Part shown: positions 1 to 8,487 of the stretch, one piece after another
Position numbering within the stretch: the first letter of the stretch is position 1
Layout: each line of letters starts with the position of its first letter
NCBI GenBank assembly: GCA_002694685.1
Contig: NZMW01000001.1
Location: forward strand, 434,001-498,000
Reading direction: 5' to 3'
Length of the DNA stretch: 64,000 bases
Source: Balneola sp.
GTDB taxonomy: Bacteria; Bacteroidota; Rhodothermia; Balneolales; Balneolaceae
Notes under the pieces: model-generated
Databases searched by the model: none
Told to the model about the DNA's origin: nothing
The model's input: only the letters and a program-made list of their open reading frames with translations
Position numbers and translations under genes: made by a program

Positions 1-2208
1 GCCAAACTTGTAGCGAATCTGCAGCTCTGAGACCCGAAAGCCCAAAGGTTCTTTATAAACCACGGTATAAAACGGGCGGAACCGAACGTAATCATCTACA
101 ACAAAGCCATTGTAGGTAAACATACGCTGATTGGGCACTCCTGAATCCGAAGCCCCAATAATGATATCAGTTTGAACGGAATGTGAGGATAAAACCGGCC
201 AGTAGAACTTCAGCCCAAGTCGATATCGGTCGTAATCAAAGTCACTGCCCCAGCTGTTGATTCCTTTTTCAAGAACCGCATCTGCCAGCCAGCCGAATTC
301 ACGGAGGTTGTAATCCCGCAAAAACTGGGTTCGTAAATACTGCCGGGTATCATGATGAAGGTGCAGGTACAATCCCTTTACATTCCCTTCCTGAGCGGGA
401 TAAGTAGCGTCGTTGTTCTGATATTCTTCCGGGGTCAGCCTATTCTTGTAGATGCTGAAATCAGATGTCGAGCTTAAGGAATTGTGAGATTCATCAAGAT
501 ACAGCGCCCTTAGAAAGGACTCAGTGTCGAAGCGCAGTCTTAGTCCGGCTTCAAATCCTTCCCGTTCAAAAAAGTTATTTCCGGTCGTGCCGCTAAATAG
601 TGCATACATGGTTTGGCGGGCTTCAAAGAAATCCAAAGGAGTTCGGTTGTATTCATAATCCTGATACTGACCTACCGTTGTTTTGTGGTAGCTTCCTTCG
701 GGCGCTATGAAGTCATTGCCCAAAAAGTGATATCCACTTAATTCGTAACTCCAGGATTGATTCCCAAAGCCGTATCCACCAATGGCTCTGTAGTCATAAT
801 CCGGATGGACCGGAGTTCTGAGACCGATACCTACATAATTACCCTCTACCCTGTTGTATCGATAAAAATCACTGAAGTTGGTGATATAAAACCGCTCTAA
901 TTGATATGGAAGGCGGAAAAATGTACGCATGGCAGCCATCCCAAATTTAACGGAAGCCCGGTCTTCTTCGTAATCCTTGGCTTCTTCAAGCAGTTCTGTG
1001 TTGGTATTACTTTCCTTGTTGGCTAGAGTGTCCCAATACACATCCTTCCGTTTATGGGCATTTGCCTTAATGTCGATTGTTTTGAGTTCTACTTCCTGAG
1101 GTTCAATCCCCGAAATATTCACATCAAAGTTATTCCAGCTCCATTCGTCGTGATAATAAATGCGTTCTTTTGAAGTGAGGAACCGAATGATGGCCGACAG
1201 TTGGGTTCTTTCAGGAAGCCAGAAGTCGCCCTCTTTCTGATAGGTTTGCTGATACCGCAGGTTTGAAATGCTGTAAGCCCCCGTATTGGTATTCGAATAT
1301 TCGTTGAGGGTCACGTCAATACCCAGAATCACCGATTGGTCTTCATCATACCAAACCTGTCCTCGAAATAGCGGACGGGTGTCTATCTTGGGCTCAAAAT
1401 AAATCTCTATGGTACCGGGTGGCCAGGTGCTGTCGGCCTCCTCATCGTAGAGTTCATAAAATTTCCCGGCCTGATCCGAAATAGGTCCTATCACCGTTAG
1501 GTTTTCGGACATGATACTCAGCTTTATCTCATCAGAGTTTAAATTCAGCGGAGCTCCCCCGGTCGAAAAGAAGTCATATTCGCTAAAGAAGTTTTCACTG
1601 GCTCGGTTTGCCTCTATTGTTTCAGAATACCGTTCCGGAGAGGATAAATAGCGAATGGTTGATTTCCGTTCTGAGAAAGCAATCGGTTCTAACTCCTGAT
1701 TTTCGGCATCTTCATACCTAAAATCCTTACCCACGTTACTTAGAATCGCTACTTTATAGACATCAGCTACATAAGAATTGAGGTTCGAATTCTGCTGATC
1801 TCTGATATTAGCCAGTTCCTGAACTTTCCGGGCCACGCGATTGGCGCTTACCGTTATATTCATGGATGCCATATCGGGCTTGAGATAGATATCCTGAGTT
1901 ATCTCTTCGTTTTCCTTGATCTGAAATTCTAGTACTGTATCTCTGAAAGAAATGAAGCGATATCTGATTTTCACCAAGCCGGTATCAAGCTTTATGGAAT
2001 ATGAGCCATCACCTACCGAGTAAGTCCCCCGACTGGTTCCTTCTACAATCACATTGGCGTAAGGAAGGGTTTCCTCCGTTTCAGCATCATATATAATACC
2101 GGACAAGGTACCTTGCTGAGCTGAAACCTGAGCACCGGATAATAAGAGAAACAAGCTGCATGCTACTCTCAAGACCCATTTGTTAATTCCGTAGGATTGT
2201 ACCTGCAT
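1..2208 (-). CDS. DUF5686 family outer-membrane protein with CarboxypepD_reg-like N-terminus (partial)
   Basis: An open frame of 736 codons begins at an ATG at 2208 and runs off the left edge of the window, so the C-terminus is missing. The N-terminus is a signal peptide (hydrophobic stretch around residues 12-24, followed by VSAQQ), then a carboxypeptidase-regulatory-like beta-sandwich (GIIYDAETEETLPYANVIV, residues about 36-115) and a long Tyr/aromatic-rich region with alternating strands that looks like an outer-membrane barrel. This is the layout of DUF5686/CarboxypepD_reg-like proteins of Bacteroidota, whose exact role is unknown. It starts 25 nt after the LD-carboxypeptidase gene and is probably the last gene of that operon. 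Confidence 0.8.
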   Translation of the reverse strand, partial: MQVQSYGINKWVLRVACSLFLLLSGAQVSAQQGTLSGIIYDAETEETLPYANVIVEGTSRGTYSVGDGSYSIKLDTGLVKIRYRFISFRDTVLEFQIKENEEITQDIYLKPDMASMNITVSANRVARKVQELANIRDQQNSNLNSYVADVYKVAILSNVGKDFRYEDAENQELEPIAFSERKSTIRYLSSPERYSETIEANRASENFFSEYDFFSTGGAPLNLNSDEIKLSIMSENLTVIGPISDQAGKFYELYDEEADSTWPPGTIEIYFEPKIDTRPLFRGQVWYDEDQSVILGIDVTLNEYSNTNTGAYSISNLRYQQTYQKEGDFWLPERTQLSAIIRFLTSKERIYYHDEWSWNNFDVNISGIEPQEVELKTIDIKANAHKRKDVYWDTLANKESNTNTELLEEAKDYEEDRASVKFGMAAMRTFFRLPYQLERFYITNFSDFYRYNRVEGNYVGIGLRTPVHPDYDYRAIGGYGFGNQSWSYELSGYHFLGNDFIAPEGSYHKTTVGQYQDYEYNRTPLDFFEARQTMYALFSGTTGNNFFEREGFEAGLRLRFDTESFLRALYLDESHNSLSSTSDFSIYKNRLTPEEYQNNDATYPAQEGNVKGLYLHLHHDTRQYLRTQFLRDYNLREFGWLADAVLEKGINSWGSDFDYDRYRLGLKFYWPVLSSHSVQTDIIIGASDSGVPNQRMFTYNGFVVDDYVRFRPFYTVVYKEPLGFRVSELQIRYKFG

Positions 2209-2233
2209 CTACTCGCTTTATCTCTGTGCTTCT

Positions 2234-3271
2234 TTAACTAACGCCTGATTCAAGCATTTGAATAGTTTTCTTTTCTGAATCAATCATGGCCTTCATACCC
2301 ATTGGTATCGTGATATTATTTTCTTCGTGGCTGATCATAGCCCCATAAAAAGCCGGGATGTTTAATGGCTTGATATGATCATCAAAAACCTGCTTTAACG
2401 ATAGGCTATTTGAACCCGCATCGCAATCGGTACATTTACCGAATACGAATCCGTTGAGCTGATCCAGAATCCCCGCAAGCTTGAGTTGGGTAAACATACG
2501 ATCAATACGATAAACACTCTCCCCGATGTCTTCCAAAAAGAGAATTGAATCTTCAAAAGAAGGTAAATAATCGGAGCCAATCATAGACACTAAAACAGAT
2601 AAATTTCCGCCAAGCATTTTACCTTCAGCTTTACCCTCAGTGACTACAAATGTTTCGTCTAATTCATCAGGCACGGAAAATTCAGGAGTTTCCCCATTCC
2701 AAATGACTTGCTTAAATGCGCTCGTAGTAAAATCATTCCAGTCCGATTTGCCCACCGGCCCATGAAAAGTAATGAGGTCACTATGCTGATAAATAGCCAT
2801 ATGTAATGATGTGATATCACTAAATCCACAAAACACCTTTGGATTGTTTCGGATGACTTCATAATCAAGCAGTGGCAGAATTCGGTTACAACCCCATCCC
2901 CCGCGAATACACATAATGCCGTCAACCTCGGGGTCTTCAAACATATTCATCAAATCCCCGGCTCGCTGTTCATCCATTCCGGCAAGGTAGCCACGCTGAC
3001 TCCAGACATGTTCACCCAGTTTCAGTTCAAAGCCAAGAGCTTTTAAATTCTCCAGCATTTCTTCAAAAACAGAAGATTGATAGATGGGGCTTGCCGGTGC
3101 TACTAATCCTAATGTATCACCCTTTTTGAGGGCTTTAGGCTTAATCTTATTGGGAATGGCTTGTGGGGAATGAACGTCAGCTTCAGCCTCACAACCTGTA
3201 ATGCTAAAAGCTGCCCCTGTTAAAGAAACCAGCGCTGATGTTTTTAAAAAATCTTTTCGAGTAAAAGCCAT
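2234..3271 (-). CDS. LD-carboxypeptidase (peptidase S66), lipoprotein or Tat-like export signal
   Basis: A 345-residue protein of the S66 family (LdcA/MccF), which removes the terminal D-Ala from muropeptide tetrapeptides during peptidoglycan recycling. Visible motifs are the glycine-rich RGGWGCNRILPLLD (about 123-136), the nucleophile serine in GFSDIT, and the Glu and His of the catalytic triad in FLEDIGES and MISHEENN. The N-terminus MAFTRKDFLKTSALVS carries an Arg-Lys pair before a hydrophobic stretch ending in SITGC, which resembles a Tat/lipoprotein signal, so an envelope location is likely rather than the cytoplasmic one of E. coli LdcA. It lies 28 nt downstream of nadD. Confidence 0.88.
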   Translation of the reverse strand: MAFTRKDFLKTSALVSLTGAAFSITGCEAEADVHSPQAIPNKIKPKALKKGDTLGLVAPASPIYQSSVFEEMLENLKALGFELKLGEHVWSQRGYLAGMDEQRAGDLMNMFEDPEVDGIMCIRGGWGCNRILPLLDYEVIRNNPKVFCGFSDITSLHMAIYQHSDLITFHGPVGKSDWNDFTTSAFKQVIWNGETPEFSVPDELDETFVVTEGKAEGKMLGGNLSVLVSMIGSDYLPSFEDSILFLEDIGESVYRIDRMFTQLKLAGILDQLNGFVFGKCTDCDAGSNSLSLKQVFDDHIKPLNIPAFYGAMISHEENNITIPMGMKAMIDSEKKTIQMLESGVS

Positions 3272-3299
3272 TCGTTCTTTGATTTATGAATGGCAGTAG

Positions 3300-3884
3300 T
3301 TAGCTATATAACTGCTCTTTTTCAATGATTTTATGCACAGATTTTGGAACCAACCCCGCAATCGAATCTCCTTTTTGAATCTGCTCTTTAATGGATGAAG
3401 ATGAAATCTCTAAAGGGGTATGACTCACAAAGTGAGTGCTCCTTAAAATTTGATCTTCCACCTCATCATGGCTTACTCCTGGACGTTTGGCAACTAAAAG
3501 ATCACATTCTTCTAAAATCTCTGTGTAGTATTTCCAAGTATGAAAGTAAGCAAGGCTGTCTTCCCCCATGCAGTAGTAAAAAGTGGCATCGGGATATTCT
3601 CCCTTCAAATGCCGAATGGTCTGAACACTGTAGGATGGCTTAGGCAGTCGATTCTCGATCGTTTTTATGGAGAGGTTCGAAATTCCCTCAAAAGCAGTTT
3701 CTAAAAGCTGAAGCCGGGTATCATAAGGAGTCTGATTAACGTCCTGCTTATGCGGAGGAAATGGAGTGAGCAAAACCCAGAGTTCATCAATCAGTCCGGA
3801 CTGTAGAAAAGACTCCGCAATGGAGAGGTGTCCGTTATGCACCGGGTCGAATGTTCCCCCGAATAAACCAATGCGCTGAGCCAT
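3300..3884 (-). CDS. nadD: nicotinate-nucleotide adenylyltransferase
   Basis: A 194-residue nucleotidyltransferase that joins nicotinate mononucleotide with ATP to give deamido-NAD in NAD biosynthesis. The N-terminal GGTFDPVHNGH contains the HxGH nucleotidyltransferase signature, and the C-terminal SSSSIKEQI matches the second ATP-binding motif (ISSTxIR type). Length is typical of NadD. The ATG overlaps the stop codon of bamD by one base (TAATG), implying translational coupling in the polyprenyl synthase-bamD-nadD-LD-carboxypeptidase run. Confidence 0.95.
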   Translation of the reverse strand: MAQRIGLFGGTFDPVHNGHLSIAESFLQSGLIDELWVLLTPFPPHKQDVNQTPYDTRLQLLETAFEGISNLSIKTIENRLPKPSYSVQTIRHLKGEYPDATFYYCMGEDSLAYFHTWKYYTEILEECDLLVAKRPGVSHDEVEDQILRSTHFVSHTPLEISSSSIKEQIQKGDSIAGLVPKSVHKIIEKEQLYS

Positions 3885-4711
3885 TAGCCCTGACTTGATT
3901 CTGCGACTTCTTCAGGATTCTGAACATCGGCAAGCTTGCTAAGAGCTTCATCATGATAATCTTCTACTTCTTCACGAAACTTACTTTCCGGGAAGAGCTG
4001 CAGAAATTTCTCATAGGTCTCTATAGACTTCGTGTAACGCTCGGCTTGCTTACTGGCAACACTTCGGTCTGCGTAATCGATATAGTTCTTAATTTGGTCA
4101 ACAAGTGCACGCTCAGCCCACTTAGATTCCGGATATTGATCAATAGTACGATCTAAATAAATAGCAGCGGCTTTGTATTGCTCGGTTCTGACATAAAACT
4201 GGGCAGCTTCGTAAGACTTACGTGCCAGTTTCTCTCTGAGTTCATCAATATAGCCGGCCGCTTCCTGCACCTTCTCAGAGTTTGGATATCGGTTATTAAA
4301 AAGCTGAAAACGCTCAATAGCACGGCGGGTTTGGGCTTGATCAAGATTATATCGCGGACTTAGATTCTTGTAGCAAATAGCTGCCTTGAATTCAACTTCA
4401 GGACGTCTTTGATCCTGCGGGTAATAGCTCACATACCGGTCAAATTCGGAAGCTGCAAGCAGATACTGGCGATCACGATAATAACTTTCTGCAAGATAAT
4501 ACTGAGCATCCTGTCCGTATTCTGTACCCCTGCCAACCCGGGTTACGGTATCAAAGGCACTGGCTGCATCTGTGTAGTTTTCCTGCTCAAAAAAGTACAT
4601 CGCTTTCTCATAGGCTACCTCTACAGAATCACCCCTCTTTATGAGTCGGTCGTTCTTGCAAGCTGAAAATAGAAATAGGATACCAAATACTAATAAAAGT
4701 GTGTTCCGCAT
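3884..4711 (-). CDS. bamD: outer-membrane assembly lipoprotein BamD
   Basis: A 275-residue lipoprotein: signal peptide MRNTLLLVFGILFLFSAC with the lipobox Cys at residue 18, followed by TPR-like helical repeats (AYEKAMYFFEQENYTDAASA, SYYRDRQYLLAASEFDRYV, QYKAAAIYLDRTIDQYP). BamD is the essential scaffold that links BamA to the other lipoproteins of the beta-barrel assembly machine. A longer reading frame opens at 4855, but that start overlaps the polyprenyl synthase by 125 nt and puts 48 residues ahead of an obvious signal peptide, so 4711 is preferred. The gap to the upstream gene is then 19 nt. Confidence 0.9.
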   Translation of the reverse strand: MRNTLLLVFGILFLFSACKNDRLIKRGDSVEVAYEKAMYFFEQENYTDAASAFDTVTRVGRGTEYGQDAQYYLAESYYRDRQYLLAASEFDRYVSYYPQDQRRPEVEFKAAICYKNLSPRYNLDQAQTRRAIERFQLFNNRYPNSEKVQEAAGYIDELREKLARKSYEAAQFYVRTEQYKAAAIYLDRTIDQYPESKWAERALVDQIKNYIDYADRSVASKQAERYTKSIETYEKFLQLFPESKFREEVEDYHDEALSKLADVQNPEEVAESSQG

Positions 4712-4730
4712 TGAATAAAGTTGTTGTGCT

Positions 4731-5726
4731 TTAATGATCACGATTCTGTAAGAAGATAAGAAGATTTTCAAGCTCTTGTTTGTAGTCTGAAGATTCAAAT
4801 TTGTCGAGTAACTGGAATGCTTTTTTATAATGTTGTTCAACTTCCTGAGCCACATCTTTCAGGACATTTAATTCCTCCATAATCTCAAGAACACGATCTA
4901 CATCCTGTTCTTTGGGAGTTTCATCATCCAGTGTTTCCCTTATTAAAGACGCCTGTTGGGCATCTGCACGTTCTAACGCAAGTATGGTGAGATATGTTTT
5001 CTTTCCTTCAAAAATATCTCCGCCTGGGCGTTTCCCAAACTTTTCGGGATCTGCTGTGGCATCCAGCAAGTCATCCTGAATCTGAAAAGCGATACCCATT
5101 TCATAACCAAGCTGTGCAAGCTCTTCTCTTTTTTGGGTAGATGCGTGCGCGGCAATAGCTCCCATTTCCAGAGCCCCGCTTAATAAAGCAGAGGTTTTAC
5201 CGGCTATCATTTCGATGTATTCTTCATGCTTAACATCGGTCCGGTCTACAAATTCCATATCCAAAGCCTGGCCTTCACAAACGGTAATTACCGTACGGAC
5301 AAACACATCGTGCAGGGCCGCAAACTCTTCTTTGGAGAATTCTTCTTCATGGCCGTAGAATCCCAGCTTTTGGTAAGCATCGGCAAACATCACATCACCG
5401 GAAAGAATAGCTACATTCTCATTCCACTTCTTAAACACGCTGGGTTCCCCTCTTCGAGTATCGGCGCTGTCCATAATGTCATCATGAACCAAAGTGAAAT
5501 TATGCAGAATTTCGATGGCTAATGCAGCAGGGAGAGCTTTTTCGGGCTCACCTTTACACAGGCCACAAGATAAGAGGGTTAGTAAAGGGCGGATCCTTTT
5601 TCCCCCAACCGACATTGCATAACGATAAGGATCATACAGCGTTTCCGGCTTGGCAGGAAGTTCAAGGTCCTTCAGGTTCTGTTCAACCTGTTTCAGTAAG
5701 TCTTGGTATAAATTAGTGTTGCTCAA
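4731..5726 (-). CDS. short-chain polyprenyl diphosphate synthase (FPP/GGPP synthase type)
   Basis: A 331-residue trans-prenyltransferase that condenses IPP with allylic diphosphates. Both Asp-rich motifs are present: DDIMD (residues 82-86, first motif) and DDLLD (218-222, second motif), with GGKRIRP at 41-47 for IPP binding. The first motif has no two-residue insertion and has Phe at the fifth position before it (F77), a pattern known from short-chain enzymes making C15-C20 products, so FPP or GGPP is the likely product (inference). It heads the operon with bamD, and type 2 IPP isomerase, its substrate supplier, lies 191 nt upstream on the same strand. Confidence 0.9.
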   Translation of the reverse strand: MSNTNLYQDLLKQVEQNLKDLELPAKPETLYDPYRYAMSVGGKRIRPLLTLLSCGLCKGEPEKALPAALAIEILHNFTLVHDDIMDSADTRRGEPSVFKKWNENVAILSGDVMFADAYQKLGFYGHEEEFSKEEFAALHDVFVRTVITVCEGQALDMEFVDRTDVKHEEYIEMIAGKTSALLSGALEMGAIAAHASTQKREELAQLGYEMGIAFQIQDDLLDATADPEKFGKRPGGDIFEGKKTYLTILALERADAQQASLIRETLDDETPKEQDVDRVLEIMEELNVLKDVAQEVEQHYKKAFQLLDKFESSDYKQELENLLIFLQNRDH

Positions 5727-5835
5727 GGCTCTTTTTGGTAGATGAATAGCTCAAATATAAGGAAATGTTGGAATGAATTTAGACTCGAATCGCCACTAAT
5801 TTGGAGAATCTGATATTCATAAAACTCCTTCCCTC

Positions 5836-5918
5836 GTCATGCTGAATTCATTTCAGCATCTTGCGAACGACTCATATATTGTGGGCTCACTCAGATCCTG
5901 AATCAAGTTCAGGATAAC
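5836..5918. repeat. composite palindromic element (two hairpins), GTCAT...GATAAC
   Basis: Two perfect 8-bp hairpins lie 35 nt apart: ATGCTGAA/TTCAGCAT (5839-5846 with 5852-5859) and ATCCTGAA/TTCAGGAT (5895-5902 with 5908-5915). The element ends at the stop codon of the IPP isomerase gene. A second copy lies inverted at 7634-7707. It sits in the 191-nt gap between two isoprenoid genes and could also act as a 3' end former for the isomerase transcript (inference). Confidence 0.75.
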
Positions 5919-6943
5919 TACATAATTTCACGAATATGTGAACCATTAAGTTGTTTGATATTCGTACATCCTAATAGTGTCAGTATGGTTTTGAGATCTT
6001 TTTTCCATTCCGAGAAAAGCTGCTCTAATCCTTCATAGCCATTATCATTAATAGCCTTTATTACAGGTTGAGCAGATGCCGTAAAGTGGGCTCCCAGGCA
6101 GATTGCTTTAGCCATATCAAAGGAAGACCGAATTCCACCTGATGCTATAATTTCAAAGCTTCGCTCCCATTCCAGTTTACTGAGCTGCTGAATACATTCA
6201 ACCGTAGGAATTCCCCACTCATCAAAATGATGATTTGCGCTTTCGTTGGATGAACGAAAATTTTCTACTTTCGCCCAGCTCGTTCCTCCGGCTCCGGCTA
6301 CATCAATGACTTCGACTCCAACATTCAATAATCTTCGGGCAGTATGTTCTGATATCCCGGCCCCGGTTTCTTTAACAATGACCGGAAGGTTTGTGTCTTT
6401 TACCAACTGTTCAATACCACCCAAAATGCCTTTAAAATCTCGATCACCTTCCGGCTGCATGAGTTCCTGCAATGGGTTCAAATGAACTATGATAGCATTC
6501 GCCTCTATTGAATCAATGAGTTTGGTGATCTTGTTAGTATCAAGTCCACCAATGAGTTGTGCGCCTCCAATATTAGAGCATATAAAAGCATTCGGAGCTT
6601 TTTCCCGAACTACAGCAAAGGTGTCAGTCAGGCTTTCATCTTCCAGCATTGCACGCTGACTTCCAACGCCAAAGGGTAAATTTTCCGCCTCGCAAAACTC
6701 AGCAATCACAGCATTCACCGGACCCGCATCCGCATATCCTCCCGTCATGGAAGAAATAAATAATGGAAAACTGAAAGTTCTATCCAAAAACGCTGCTTCT
6801 GTAGAAACGTCCGAGGAATCAACTTCCGGTAAGGCGTTATGGATAAATCGGAATCGTTCAAACCCAGCGGATACATTATACTGGGTTCCGTCCGTAACGG
6901 TAAGCTCAACGTGGTCTTTTTTTCGATCTCTGATGTCTGTCAT
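5918..6943 (-). CDS. fni: type 2 isopentenyl-diphosphate delta-isomerase (FMN-dependent)
   Basis: A 341-residue TIM-barrel flavoprotein that interconverts IPP and DMAPP using reduced FMN and Mg2+. Characteristic stretches are FISSMTGGY (62-70), GVGSQRAMLED (92-102), SNIGGAQL, HLNPLQELMQPEGDRDF (154-170, holding the His, Asn, Gln and Glu of the active site), VKETGAGIS, DVAGAGGTSW and the FMN phosphate-binding IASGGIRSS. Length matches the family. It is unrelated to the Nudix-type IDI1. It stands alone upstream of the polyprenyl synthase, separated by a palindromic repeat. Confidence 0.95.
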   Translation of the reverse strand: MTDIRDRKKDHVELTVTDGTQYNVSAGFERFRFIHNALPEVDSSDVSTEAAFLDRTFSFPLFISSMTGGYADAGPVNAVIAEFCEAENLPFGVGSQRAMLEDESLTDTFAVVREKAPNAFICSNIGGAQLIGGLDTNKITKLIDSIEANAIIVHLNPLQELMQPEGDRDFKGILGGIEQLVKDTNLPVIVKETGAGISEHTARRLLNVGVEVIDVAGAGGTSWAKVENFRSSNESANHHFDEWGIPTVECIQQLSKLEWERSFEIIASGGIRSSFDMAKAICLGAHFTASAQPVIKAINDNGYEGLEQLFSEWKKDLKTILTLLGCTNIKQLNGSHIREIM

Positions 6944-7022
6944 AGAAGGAAATTGCCACTAATTCACGAAAACACAAAATGTAATTCGAAAGTAATATAG
7001 CTGGCAAGTACAGTCTCGTTAG

Positions 7023-7040
7023 GGCGTATCGCAATACGCC
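7023..7040. repeat. GGCGTAT hairpin repeat
   Basis: Perfect 7-bp inverted repeat GGCGTAT (7023-7029) and ATACGCC (7034-7040) with a 4-base loop. Hairpins of this GGGCGTATTGC type recur in intergenic DNA of many bacteria; this one is part of the island downstream of the SDR gene. Confidence 0.55.
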
Positions 7041-7065
7041 TTTACGACGGTATTTTTTTAAGATT

Positions 7066-7205
7066 GTCATCGCGAGGAGCTTCCTGACTTGAAAAGGCTG
7101 ATTACAGCTTTCGACGAGGCGATCTACTTGATCTACTTTATTAGGAGATTGCTTCGTCGTAATACTTTCTGAATCGAATCCGAGATCTATACTCCTCGCA
7201 ATGAC
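7066..7205. repeat. 140-bp inverted-repeat element, GTCAT...ATGAC ends
   Basis: Terminal inverted repeats GTCATCGCGAGGAG (7066-7079) and CTCCTCGCAATGAC (7192-7205) match at 13 of 14 positions. Inside them a second inverted pair, CGACGAGGCGATCT (7112-7125) and AGATTGCTTCGTCG (7146-7159), matches at 12 of 14. The whole could fold into a long cruciform or RNA hairpin. It looks like a non-autonomous MITE-like or REP-like element; no transposase is nearby. Confidence 0.7.
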
Positions 7206-7345
7206 TTTTTTATAAAATCGGTCGTCATCCTTGTAGATGTCAGGTAATTCAGAGACAACATTTTGTAACTTTTTGGTACTCACAAATACTGATGAAAGCT
7301 TGGTATTTTATTGCAAAGCCACGTAATTATTCCAAGCCCAATACT

Positions 7346-7504
7346 CCGACCTCTCTAAATCTCTCCTTCTCAAGGAGAGACTCGTTCGAGCCTATTTACA
7401 GTTTTTATTCGGAGTTAAAGTGTAGAAATTTTATCAACGCGTCTTTCTCCTTGATAAGGAGAAAACAAAAGAGGTCGGATGCTTCTTGAGCTCCTTAAGG
7501 AGAA
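7346..7504. repeat. AAGGAGA-rich inverted-repeat element
   Basis: Ends CCGACCTCT (7346-7354) and AGAGGTCGG (7470-7478) are a perfect 9-bp inverted pair. Just inside lie two further hairpins: CTCTCCTT/AAGGAGAG (7361-7379) and TTTCTCCTT/AAGGAGAAA (7444-7464). The palindrome CTCCTTAAGGAG follows at 7490-7501. Reads as a MITE-like element made of nested palindromes. An open frame of 65 codons across it is not considered a gene. Confidence 0.6.
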
Positions 7505-7547
7505 ATATGTAATGACTCAAGTAGATCACCATCTACCCACCCCAAAG

Positions 7548-7575
7548 ACATCCTGAGGATACCTCCGAAGGATCT
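7548..7575. repeat. solo copy of the repeat that frames the GIY-YIG gene
   Basis: On the minus strand this 28-nt site reads AGATCCTTCG, G, AGGTAT, C, CTCAGGATG, T. It differs at only three positions from the left-hand repeat of the GIY-YIG unit at 34988-35020. It is a solo copy some 27 kb away from the nuclease gene. Confidence 0.7.
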
Positions 7576-7633
7576 CCCCATGTTTAATCTGAAACTATTC
7601 TAAGAATAGGCTAAGAATAATTAAATCCACTTG

Positions 7634-7707
7634 GTCATCCTGAATTTATTTCAGGATCTGAATAAGCCTCGATGCTTTTCTTAAGTGCTGAACTAAATTC
7701 AGCATGA
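7634..7707. repeat. composite palindromic element, inverted copy of 5836-5918
   Basis: Hairpins ATCCTGAA/TTCAGGAT (7637-7644 with 7650-7657) and TGCTGAA/TTCAGCA (7686-7692 with 7698-7704) are bounded by GTCAT and ATGAC. Read on the minus strand the order of hairpins and the boundary bases match the element at 5836-5918. It lies directly downstream of the SDR gene and could serve as its 3' end structure (inference). Confidence 0.75.
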
Positions 7708-7717
7708 CGACAGTGGT

Positions 7718-8440
7718 TTATACTAAATAACTCCCACTGTTAACATGAAAAGTCTGTCCGGTAGCATGCTTCAATTTACCAGAAGCTAACAGGCTTGCAA
7801 TCTCCGCTATTTGTTGGGGCGGTGCGATTGAATCCAAAGCCAAGTCCTTAGTCAGATAATCCTCTCCATATACTTCGATTGAACCTTGGGCCATATCGGT
7901 GTTTACGAAGCCAGGAGCGATGGTGTAAGCGGTGATACCGTGTTTCCCAAAGCTACGGGCTATACTTTTGGTAAAGGCGGTCATTCCTCCTTTACTGGCT
8001 GCATAGCTTGCGTATTCTTGCGTATCGCCACGGGTTCCGGCACGGGATGAAATATTGATGAGCCTCCCTTCTATTCCGGCTTCCTTCCAGGCATTGAGTG
8101 CCCATTTAGAAATGAGTCCGGCCGAACGAAGATTAACCTGCAGCGTTAAATCCCAATTTGCCAGCCACTCTTCATCCGAAATATCGAAATCAGCTTCTGC
8201 AAACATTCCCGCATTATTGATAAGGACTTCAGGGATTTCCTCTTCCTGAAAAACAACCTTAAGCTTCTTTACTTCCTCGGGCTTGGATAGATCACAGGCA
8301 ATATGTCTGTAAAGTTCGTTATTCAGGAATTCGTGACTCGTGGATCGCGAGGTTCCGATTACTTCATGTCCCTCACTTAGTAATTGCTGAGCGATTGATT
8401 TTCCTATTCCGCGGGAGGTGCCGGTGACTAATATCTGCAT
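7718..8440 (-). CDS. short-chain dehydrogenase/reductase (FabG-like)
   Basis: A 240-residue classical SDR: Rossmann dinucleotide motif TGTSRGIG (residues 6-13), NNAGM, catalytic Ser in NISSRAG and the YxxxK signature in SYAASKGG, followed by the typical PGFVNTDM loop. Substrate cannot be told from sequence; FabG-like ketoreductases and various sugar or alcohol dehydrogenases share these motifs. The Arg at position 10 right after the glycine motif start suggests NADPH preference (inference). It stands alone, divergent from the small ORF at 8488, with a palindromic element at its 3' end. Confidence 0.88.
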   Translation of the reverse strand: MQILVTGTSRGIGKSIAQQLLSEGHEVIGTSRSTSHEFLNNELYRHIACDLSKPEEVKKLKVVFQEEEIPEVLINNAGMFAEADFDISDEEWLANWDLTLQVNLRSAGLISKWALNAWKEAGIEGRLINISSRAGTRGDTQEYASYAASKGGMTAFTKSIARSFGKHGITAYTIAPGFVNTDMAQGSIEVYGEDYLTKDLALDSIAPPQQIAEIASLLASGKLKHATGQTFHVNSGSYLV

Positions 8441-8487
8441 GAAATGTATTATTTTAAATTTAAACTAAACTTAAATAAAGAAAATTT

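Larger units (their letters stand above)
6944..7717. repeat. repeat island without a convincing gene
   Basis: The 774-nt gap between the IPP isomerase and the SDR gene contains at least five distinct palindromic or inverted-repeat elements (listed separately: about 7023-7040, 7066-7205, 7346-7478, 7548-7575 and 7634-7707). Short open frames of 65-125 codons cross it in both directions but are translations of the repeats and do not resemble proteins. I see no RNA gene here. Confidence 0.7.

Noticed and set aside
4712-4855. 48-residue N-terminal extension of bamD
   Set aside because: It overlaps the upstream prenyltransferase gene and would hide the lipoprotein signal peptide.
6906-7283. 125-codon minus-strand frame
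   Set aside because: It overlaps the fni start and is mostly a translation of the 7066-7205 inverted-repeat element; composition is not protein-like.
7292-7489. 65-codon plus-strand frame
   Set aside because: It lies over the AAGGAGA palindromic element, and its codons reflect the repeat.
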